DNA of 5,253 nt from Cytophagales bacterium (GTDB lineage Bacteria; Bacteroidota; Bacteroidia; Cytophagales; JAAEPT01): assembly GCA_011524675.1 (NCBI GenBank), contig WTJX01000548.1:1-5253 (forward strand), in the 5' to 3' direction. Of the stretch, positions 1 through 4,532 are shown one piece after another. Made by a program: the position numbers and the translations under genes. The notes beneath the pieces were generated by a model. The model saw only the letters and a list, made by a program, of their open reading frames with translations, searched no databases and was not told where the DNA came from. Position 1 is the first letter of the stretch, and each line of letters opens with the position of its first letter.

Positions 1-20
1 GATGTTTTTGCAAAGCCTTC
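1..20 (-). repeat. Truncated end of a dispersed repeat (same family as 4357-4495)
   Basis: These bases match the reverse complement of 4357-4376 at 18 of 20 positions, sharing the core TTTTGCAAAGC. The similarity stops abruptly after base 20, which is also where the copy at 4357 begins, so the element boundary looks the same in both copies. The rest of this copy lies outside the window. It ends about 90 bp before the start codon of the esterase gene. A chance match of this quality at two element-like boundaries is unlikely but not excluded, because only 20 bases are visible. Confidence 0.5.
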
Positions 21-109
21 CATAACACGATATTTACTACCCGAACAGATACACTTAATTTTACTTTATTATAATCAATTTCATTATTTCAAATCAAATC
101 ATAAGCCCC

Positions 110-1666
110 ATGTACAAAAGCATATTATTTATCTTTTTGAGCATAGTATTACATTCTGCACATGCAGAATTGAGTTGTGCGTCATTCTTTTCGAGCAATA
201 TGGTGATACAACGAGAGACCAAAGCTCCTATTTGGGGGAAAGCAAATCCCAATGAAAAAATTTCCCTCAGTGCATCATGGGGAGCAAAAGGAGAAACTAC
301 AGCTAATGCAGCAGGAGAATGGAAGGTGTATCTAAAAACACCAAAAGCAGGTGGACCATTTACCATAGACATCAAGGGAAGTGATGCTAACATCCAACTC
401 AAAAATGTAATGAGTGGTGATGTGTGGTTTTGCTCTGGTCAATCCAATATGCAAACAGTCGTAGGCAGATACTACAGTGCTGATAGGGTAAAAGAAGAAG
501 CAGCCAAAACAAAGCTTAGGTTGTTCAGCACCCCTTTGATATCCAGTTTTGAAGACAAATCTGATGTGGAAGGACAGTGGACACTTTCGCAAGAAGCAGA
601 GGTAAAAAGCTTTTCTGCTACGGGCTTCTTTTTTGGTAAAATGCTAGAAGAAAAGCTTCAAATCCCTATCGGGCTAATCGTATCTGCATGGGGAGGAAGA
701 AAGATCGAATGTTTTACCCCTTGGGAAGATCAAAAAAACAAAGCCTACTTACAGACAATGAGAGAAGATGCTTTAAAAGCAACTCACTCCTTTTCAGAGG
801 CAAAAGCCAAAGAAGAAAACGACAAAGCGAAAAAAGCATGGCAAAAACGAAAACAAGCATGGATCAAAGGTGGAAAAAAAGGAAAAGCACCACGCATGCC
901 CAGAATGAAGGTTTCTCCACTCATGGAGGGAAAACACCCTAGTGGTATCTACAGTGCTATGATACACCCTTTTCATGGCTTGGCAATGAAAGGAGTCATT
1001 TGGTACCAAGGAGAAGCCAATGCCAATGCCATTGAAGGAGACGGAAACGCGAAAGATTACCAAGCCATGCTCACTACCATGATTAAGTCTTGGCGCAGAG
1101 AATGGAACATTGGGAACTTTCCATTTTATACGGTACAATTACCAATATACAGAAAGGCATGGACAAAACCTATAGAAAAAGAGCAAGCATGGCCTTATAT
1201 ACGTGAGTCTATGCTCAAAAGCACATTTGACGTCCCAAACACCGCTATAGCAGTAGCCCTAGAATATGGCGAAGCCAAAGACATACATCCCAAAAAGAAA
1301 CAAGAAGTAGGCGAACTGTTGGCACGCATCGCATTGAAAAAAGACTATAAGCAAAATATCGTTTGGACAGGACCATTAGCAGAGAAGTGTAGTTTTAAAG
1401 GAAACAAAGCTATTGTAACCTTTGAGAATGGCGGTGCTCCGCTCTCATTTGAGCATAACGCTCCAAAAGGCTTTGCTGTGATAGATGACAATGATCAAGT
1501 ATATGAGGCTAATGCAACGATCACCTCTCCCAACACCCTTGAAATCAGTAGTACTAAAGCAAAAAAAATAAAAGCTGTATATTATGCATGGGCAGACAAT
1601 CCCAAAGGAGCCAACCTAAAGAATGAAGCTAAACTAGCGGCATCGCCATTTAGGTTTTTGAAATAA
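110..1666 (+). CDS. Secreted sialate O-acetylesterase-like SGNH esterase
   Basis: This is a 518-residue exported enzyme of the sialate O-acetylesterase (SASA/DUF303) family, whose members remove acetyl groups from sialic acids or from plant and algal polysaccharides. Residues 1-19 form a signal peptide (hydrophobic 5-14, cleavage after AHA). Residues 20-100 are the N-terminal beta domain with the family pattern 'NMVIQR...PIWGKANP'. The catalytic domain shows GQSNM at 110-114 (nucleophile Ser112), GLIVSAWGG at 188-196, VIWYQGEAN at 296-304 (oxyanion block) and DIHP at 391-394 (Asp391, His393). A C-terminal beta domain ends in YYAWADNP and ASPFR, as is usual in the family. Residues 225-266 form an unusually Lys/Arg-rich segment within the catalytic domain. 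The length is normal. Tandem TAA stops end the gene. Start: ATG preceded by AAGCCCC, with no Shine-Dalgarno. The true substrate cannot be read from the sequence; the family is sure, the sialate specificity is not. Confidence 0.93.
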   Translation: MYKSILFIFLSIVLHSAHAELSCASFFSSNMVIQRETKAPIWGKANPNEKISLSASWGAKGETTANAAGEWKVYLKTPKAGGPFTIDIKGSDANIQLKNVMSGDVWFCSGQSNMQTVVGRYYSADRVKEEAAKTKLRLFSTPLISSFEDKSDVEGQWTLSQEAEVKSFSATGFFFGKMLEEKLQIPIGLIVSAWGGRKIECFTPWEDQKNKAYLQTMREDALKATHSFSEAKAKEENDKAKKAWQKRKQAWIKGGKKGKAPRMPRMKVSPLMEGKHPSGIYSAMIHPFHGLAMKGVIWYQGEANANAIEGDGNAKDYQAMLTTMIKSWRREWNIGNFPFYTVQLPIYRKAWTKPIEKEQAWPYIRESMLKSTFDVPNTAIAVALEYGEAKDIHPKKKQEVGELLARIALKKDYKQNIVWTGPLAEKCSFKGNKAIVTFENGGAPLSFEHNAPKGFAVIDDNDQVYEANATITSPNTLEISSTKAKKIKAVYYAWADNPKGANLKNEAKLAASPFRFLK

Positions 1667-1692
1667 TAAAACGAGAGCAGTGTTTTATAACG

Positions 1693-1749
1693 AAAAAACA
1701 AATTGCAAATACCAAAAATCAAAAGTTTGTCATTTGTCATTTGTTTTTT
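1693..1749. repeat. A/T-rich inverted repeat, possible weak bidirectional terminator
   Basis: The arms 1693-1710 and 1732-1749 pair at 17 of 18 positions (one of them G-U, one mismatch), with an A6 run at the left end and a T6 run at the right end, around a 21-nt loop. It begins 27 nt after the esterase stop codon, where a terminator is expected. The stem has very few G-C pairs and the T-run is part of the stem, so termination efficiency is doubtful. The right side carries a TTTGTCA unit repeated in tandem (1726-1739). It could equally be part of a dispersed intergenic repeat. Confidence 0.4.
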
Positions 1750-1845
1750 GGTGCTTTCCGAATTCAGTAAAATACACTGATTGTAAGAGAGCTACAAAAA
1801 CACGTCATAGGTAACATTCTGTAAATCTACGTCTTTATTCTTATG

Positions 1846-1990
1846 AGCTTTTGGCTATTAGGTATTAGCAGTTAGCTTTTTAATAATATGTCTATGTTCA
1901 ATAGTTGATAAATTGTTGACTATTTTAAAGAGCATTATATGCTCTGCATTTTATAATAAAATAAGAGCTAACCGCTAAAGGCTAAAAGCT
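1846..1990. repeat. 145-bp structured inverted-repeat element
   Basis: The outer arms are complementary in two blocks. 1846-1856 pairs with 1980-1990 (11 pairs, two of them G-U), and 1866-1880 pairs with 1963-1977 (14 of 15, one G-U). The strand between them could form two further hairpins: 1900-1924 (10-bp stem including G-U pairs, 5-nt loop) and 1929-1945 (perfect 6-bp AGAGCA/TGCTCT stem, 5-nt loop). The whole would fold into a long closing helix with two inner hairpins. The arms are built of GCTA/TTAGC-type words. It encodes nothing. It may be a dispersed palindromic repeat or a structured RNA; copies elsewhere in the genome would decide. Confidence 0.5.
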
Positions 1991-2166
1991 TTTACCTCAG
2001 AAAATATTTAGTAAAATCAAGAAAAGCTAAAACATAATACGTGGTTTACCGAATAGATACTAACGAATACTTACCCAAAAACTACAGCCCCCGAAAAAAA
2101 AGCACCCATAGCCCCCTCAACAATACACTAATTCAATTATATTTGAATCTAAGTAAGGAGTAACGA

Positions 2167-2191
2167 TCTTATTGTTTAAAAAATAATAAGA
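2167..2191 (+). repeat. A/T-rich hairpin with 3-nt loop
   Basis: TCTTATTGTTT and AAATAATAAGA form an 11-bp stem with one G-U pair closing on an AAA loop. It lies 178 bp before the membrane-cytochrome start codon. No T-run follows, so it is not a standard terminator. In such A/T-rich DNA it may be incidental. Confidence 0.3.
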
Positions 2192-2328
2192 CTTTCAATG
2201 AACTGTATTTAACAAAAAGGCAAAAAAGACTGTTGCATCAAGTGCAATCTACCCCCCATCGACTTAATGATGATAAAAATTTTTACCTTTTTGATGAAAT
2301 ATAAACCAATTTTATAATTGTAATCTCC

Positions 2329-2336
2329 TAATTTTG
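2329..2336 (+). promoter_or_regulatory. Possible -7 box of the membrane-cytochrome gene
   Basis: TAATTTTG fits the Bacteroidota -7 consensus TAnnTTTG and lies 32 bp before the ATG, which would give a leader of roughly 25 nt. No TTG or TTTG is found 17-23 bp upstream, so only half of the promoter pattern is present. Such words also arise often by chance in A/T-rich DNA. Confidence 0.27.
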
Positions 2337-2368
2337 AAAAAACAAAAATTTAAAAATTCTTAGTATAT

Positions 2369-3571
2369 ATGAAGTCAAACATTATCGGAGCTAGTATCGT
2401 TACAGCCTTATTATTAACGTTATTTTTTATTGATTTTCAAACCATAGGAATCAGTGAAAACATGCGTTACTTTATAGGAAGGTTTCACCCACTTGTTTTA
2501 CATATCCCGATAGGGGCTTTAGTAGGAGTGCTTGTTTTAGAAGTAATAGACATGCTCTCTCCAAAAATAAAGTTAGCGCAAGCAAGTCATATTCTGTTAT
2601 GGTTTAGTATCATTAGTATTATCCCTGCCATATTTGCTGGTTTACTCATAGGCTCAACAGGAGGCTATAGAGAAGAGCTTCTGAACGAACATAAAAACCT
2701 AGGTTTTGCTACAGCATTCATAAGCGTTGCTTTACTAGTAGTAAGAGTAGTCCTCAACAAAAAAGAAAGAAAAAGCGTCATTTTTTGGATTTATAGAGTA
2801 GGCTTGTTTGGCTGTGTCATCATACTATCACTAGCAGGACACGAAGGAGGATCGCTCACACATGGTACTACCTACCTCACTGAGTATATGCCAGAAGGTA
2901 TGAAAGCAACTTTCAACATCGAAAAACCTGAAATTGACCCACAAGAAGCGGCACTACTCGAAGAACTAGAAGCCTTACAAAAAGCTGAGGACACAGAAGA
3001 CACATCTGTGGAACAAACAACTGTTGAAGAGACTTCTGCAGATGCAACCGCAGAAAGTACTACACAAGATGTACCTAAGGAAGAACCTAAAAAAGATGAA
3101 CCAAAAAAGGTAGATACCCAAAAAGCAGTGGCTACCGTTAAGGATCAAACAACTACTACTAAAGTAGATCCAAAAGCAACAGTAAAAGATGTTGCTACTA
3201 CAGATGTAAAGGCAGATGAGCCAAAAGCTGTAGCTACGCCTACGGTAGATCCAAAGGTAGAAGAAGAGAAAAAGAAGAAAGCAGCAGCCTTAGCTGCCAA
3301 AAAACAAAACTTGGAAACCTATATCAAAAAGATAAAGCCAATAATGGAGAGCTATTGCTACAGCTGTCATGGTGTTGACAAGCAAAGAGCACACATTAGG
3401 TTAGATACGGTTCACACAAACTTCTCCATTGCCTCACACAAAGAATCATGGCAAGGAGTGTTAGAACAAATAGAAATAGGCGAAATGCCACCAGAAGGGA
3501 AAGCAACTTTCACAGCAGAGGAGAAAAAAGAAATCATAGACTGGATAAAGCTCAACTTGGGCAAAAGCTAA
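2369..3571 (+). CDS. Membrane protein with tethered planctomycete-type cytochrome c domain
   Basis: This 400-residue protein has three parts. Residues 5-165 hold about five membrane helices (near 5-24, 42-63, 74-95, 110-129, 138-157) resembling the DUF2231-like membrane domains seen in Bacteroidota and Planctomycetota. The positive loops K66/K68 and N130-K135 predict a cytoplasmic side that leaves the C-terminus in the periplasm, as haem c attachment requires. Residues 185-312 are a low-complexity linker rich in Glu, Lys, Thr, Ala and Pro. Residues 315-400 are a cytochrome domain of the PSCyt1 type with CYSCH at 330-334 (Cys330, Cys333, His334) and GEMPP at 371-375, where Met373 could be the distal iron ligand. 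The motifs RFHPLVLHIPIG and GHEGGSLTHG place several histidines at the periplasmic face. A redox role is likely; partners and substrate are unknown. Start: ATG in an A/T-rich context with no Shine-Dalgarno. The next gene is a paralogue of the C-terminal domain. Confidence 0.88.
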   Translation: MKSNIIGASIVTALLLTLFFIDFQTIGISENMRYFIGRFHPLVLHIPIGALVGVLVLEVIDMLSPKIKLAQASHILLWFSIISIIPAIFAGLLIGSTGGYREELLNEHKNLGFATAFISVALLVVRVVLNKKERKSVIFWIYRVGLFGCVIILSLAGHEGGSLTHGTTYLTEYMPEGMKATFNIEKPEIDPQEAALLEELEALQKAEDTEDTSVEQTTVEETSADATAESTTQDVPKEEPKKDEPKKVDTQKAVATVKDQTTTTKVDPKATVKDVATTDVKADEPKAVATPTVDPKVEEEKKKKAAALAAKKQNLETYIKKIKPIMESYCYSCHGVDKQRAHIRLDTVHTNFSIASHKESWQGVLEQIEIGEMPPEGKATFTAEEKKEIIDWIKLNLGKS

Positions 3572-3594
3572 GTAACATAAAGCTTTATATTTGG

Positions 3595-3624
3595 TTGTTT
3601 TTGTCAATTAGAACATTATTTTTG
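3595..3624 (+). promoter_or_regulatory. Candidate Bacteroidota-type promoter for the small cytochrome gene
   Basis: TTG at 3595-3597 is followed, 19 bp later, by TATTTTTG at 3617-3624, matching the TTG / TAnnTTTG arrangement known for Bacteroidota primary sigma factor promoters. Transcription would start near 3631, giving a leader of about 200 nt that opens with the strong hairpin at 3634-3680. A second -7-like word, TATATTTG at 3586-3593, lacks a well-spaced TTG. If the call is right, the small cytochrome gene can be expressed apart from the membrane-cytochrome gene. Confidence 0.38.
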
Positions 3625-3633
3625 CAATAGCAT

Positions 3634-3680
3634 TTTCACATACTTGTTTCATGCTAATCATATGAAACGAGTATGTGGAA
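3634..3680 (+). promoter_or_regulatory. Long hairpin / palindrome between the two cytochrome genes
   Basis: Bases 3634-3653 pair with 3661-3680 along the full 20 bp around a 7-nt loop. Seventeen pairs are Watson-Crick and three are G-U when read as + strand RNA (3636/3678, 3645/3669, 3653/3661). On the - strand the same three positions would be A-C mismatches, which favours a function in the + strand transcript over a DNA palindrome. It starts 63 nt after the upstream stop codon and has no T-run after it. It could be a 5' stabilising or regulatory hairpin of the small cytochrome mRNA, an intercistronic processing hairpin, or an operator. Confidence 0.6.
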
Positions 3681-3718
3681 CATCAAAGGTCAAATACACC
3701 GTTGATAGCAACAGAAAT

Positions 3719-3748
3719 TCATAAGTAGTCGTCCAAAAATACTTATGA
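3719..3748. repeat. Perfect 9-bp inverted repeat in the small-cytochrome leader
   Basis: TCATAAGTA at 3719-3727 and TACTTATGA at 3740-3748 are perfectly complementary, separated by 12 nt. It lies between the long hairpin and the start codon and could be a protein-binding site or a leader hairpin. No regulator is recognisable from the sequence. Confidence 0.4.
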
Positions 3749-3763
3749 TTCAAAAAGACTCTA

Positions 3764-3786
3764 ATAACTAAATACTATATAGTTAT
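3764..3786. repeat. 7-bp inverted repeat near the small-cytochrome start
   Basis: ATAACTA at 3764-3770 and TAGTTAT at 3780-3786 are perfect complements with a 9-nt spacer, ending 46 bp before the start codon. It is A/T-rich and short enough to be chance, but it is the third inverted repeat in one 260-bp spacer. Confidence 0.25.
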
Positions 3787-3788
3787 CA

Positions 3789-3832
3789 ACTTAAACACTC
3801 GAATACAAGAACACTTAAACACGTTTGAACAC
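3789..3832 (+). repeat. Short direct repeats before the small-cytochrome start codon
   Basis: ACTTAAACAC occurs exactly twice, at 3789-3798 and 3813-3822, 24 bp apart. A third, degenerate copy (TTTGAACAC, 3824-3832) abuts the ATG. The stretch has few G bases and no Shine-Dalgarno, so it may simply be an unstructured ribosome-loading region; the exact 10-bp repeat could also be a regulator site. Confidence 0.35.
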
Positions 3833-4240
3833 ATGAAAACTAACATAAAATCACTATTCAGCCTTTCTTTAATAGTAATGTTATCATTTTCTGCTTTTGC
3901 AGAGGGACAAGGAAAGGATAAGAAATCAAAAAAGAAAAAGAAAGGAGAAGAAAGTCCAGAGGCATTTTATAATGAAAAAATAAAGCCGCTCATGGATACT
4001 TACTGTTACTACTGTCATGGTGAAGAAAAGCAAAAAGCAGGTGTAAGATTAGATACACTTGGTTATGATTTTTCTAATAAAGACCATGCTTTTGAGTGGA
4101 AATATGCATCTAAACTAATCAACAGTAATGAGATGCCTCCAAGCAGTAAACCGCAGTTTACAGCAGAAGAAAAAGAATTATTGATGAACTGGATCACAAA
4201 ATCTTTGGAAGAAGCTAAAGCCAAAGAAGCAGGAGAATAA
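3833..4240 (+). CDS. Small exported planctomycete-type cytochrome c
   Basis: This 135-residue protein is an exported single-haem cytochrome. Residues 1-23 are a signal peptide (hydrophobic 8-21, cleavage after AFA). Residues 28-37 are a run of lysines encoded by an almost pure purine tract. Residues 45-122 form a PSCyt1-type cytochrome domain with CYYCH at 58-62 (Cys58, Cys61, His62), RLDT at 72-75, NEMPP at 99-103 (Met101 a possible distal ligand) and FTAEEK followed by NWI near the end. It aligns without gaps to the C-terminal domain of the upstream membrane protein, so a local duplication is likely. The tail is Glu/Lys/Ala-rich. No lipobox is seen, so a soluble periplasmic location is expected. 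The family assignment is firm; its electron donor and acceptor are unknown. It sits 261 bp after the upstream gene and a strong terminator follows it. Confidence 0.9.
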   Translation: MKTNIKSLFSLSLIVMLSFSAFAEGQGKDKKSKKKKKGEESPEAFYNEKIKPLMDTYCYYCHGEEKQKAGVRLDTLGYDFSNKDHAFEWKYASKLINSNEMPPSSKPQFTAEEKELLMNWITKSLEEAKAKEAGE

Positions 4241-4269
4241 GCTTCTTCATATGAGATTTACCTTATCGT

Positions 4270-4307
4270 AAAAAAGCCTTGCTTACTAAACTAAGCAAGG
4301 CTTTTTT
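4270..4307 (+). terminator. Strong intrinsic terminator, probably bidirectional
   Basis: AGCCTTGCTTA (4275-4285) and TAAGCAAGGCT (4292-4302) form a perfect 11-bp stem on a 6-nt loop, extended by A-T pairs into a run of seven Ts at 4302-4308. The matching A-run at 4270-4275 provides a T-run on the other strand. It starts 30 nt after the small cytochrome stop codon and separates that gene from the hydrolase gene. Confidence 0.92.
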
Positions 4308-4356
4308 TGTATAAAACGCGACTATCAAACATATCCTACCCTAGTTTTCATTCTAT

Positions 4357-4495
4357 GAAAGCTTTGCAAAACCATCTTTTGCGCTTATTCTGCGTTATAC
4401 AACATTTTAAAATCCTCATTTACAATCAGTAAACTGCGGTTTTAAAATATTGAAAGCCTTGACTAAGCACAGAACCTTAGTTATGCAAAGCCTTC
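4357..4495. repeat. 139-bp MITE-like palindromic repeat with terminal inverted repeats
   Basis: The ends 4357-4372 and 4480-4495 are inverted repeats matching at 14 of 16 positions around a GCAAAGC core. The interior holds a second, nested palindrome: 4400-4414 pairs with 4438-4452 with one mismatch and one G-U pair, and its centre is a perfect TTTAC/GTAAA hairpin (4419-4433). Remnant similarity between the flanks (TGCGCTTATTC against the reverse complement of 4463-4473) suggests the whole element was once a long palindrome. It encodes no protein. TAT flanks both ends (4354-4356 and 4496-4498), a possible short target duplication but too short to trust. A partial copy in the opposite orientation occurs at 1-20. 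The architecture fits a non-autonomous mobile element or REP-like repeat; no matching transposase is in the window. Confidence 0.6.
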
Positions 4496-4532
4496 TATAT
4501 GTCTAATCAAAAAATAATACCATTAAAAGAAA

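Larger units (their letters stand above)
1667..2368. other. 702-bp gene-free intergenic region
   Basis: No convincing reading frame lies on either strand here. The region is very A+T-rich and holds three stem-forming features annotated separately (1693-1749, 1846-1990, 2167-2191). A small C-rich patch stands out at 2086-2116, where AGCCCCC occurs twice, 24 bp apart, around an A8 tract. A lone TATATTTG at 2138-2145 fits a Bacteroidota -7 box, but no TTG lies at a usable distance upstream. The last 40 bases before the membrane-cytochrome gene are almost pure A/T. At 702 bp the gap is long for a bacterial spacer between two genes on the same strand. Confidence 0.7.

Noticed and set aside
70..75. 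TATAAT word upstream of the esterase gene
   Set aside because: There is no partner -35 element at a sensible distance, and Bacteroidota promoters do not use the TATAAT consensus.
94..402. 102-codon open frame on the - strand overlapping the esterase gene start
   Set aside because: It lies opposite the signal peptide and N-terminal domain of a well-supported gene and its product shows no recognisable motif.
332..592. 86-codon open frame on the - strand within the esterase gene
   Set aside because: It is wholly antisense to a strongly supported coding region, with Cys/Phe-rich composition typical of a shadow frame.
688..942. 84-codon + strand frame within the esterase gene
   Set aside because: It is an out-of-frame reading of the Lys/Arg-coding purine-rich segment.
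794..1138. 114-codon - strand frame, Phe-rich
   Set aside because: The Phe runs come from the reverse complement of the Lys codons of the esterase; no independent support.
2074..2127. Tiny - strand frame ending in a Gly/Ala/Phe/Val-rich peptide
   Set aside because: Only about 18 codons after an upstream stop, or 12 from the ATG; the protein-like look comes from the C-rich patch on the + strand and there is no ribosome-binding or promoter support.
3448..3630. 60-codon + strand frame overlapping the end of the membrane cytochrome gene
   Set aside because: It is a frame-shifted reading of the conserved cytochrome C-terminus, very rich in Arg, and extends into the spacer with no motif.
3920..3960. 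Purine-only-like tract in the small cytochrome gene, considered as a phase-variation tract
   Set aside because: It is a mix of Lys and Glu codons without a long homopolymer or a regular repeat unit, so slippage is not specially favoured.
4459..4486. TTGACT ... TTATGC, 16 bp apart, as a promoter carried by the repeat element
   Set aside because: The second hexamer is a poor match and this sigma70 pattern is not the one used in Bacteroidota; the bases are also part of the terminal inverted repeat.
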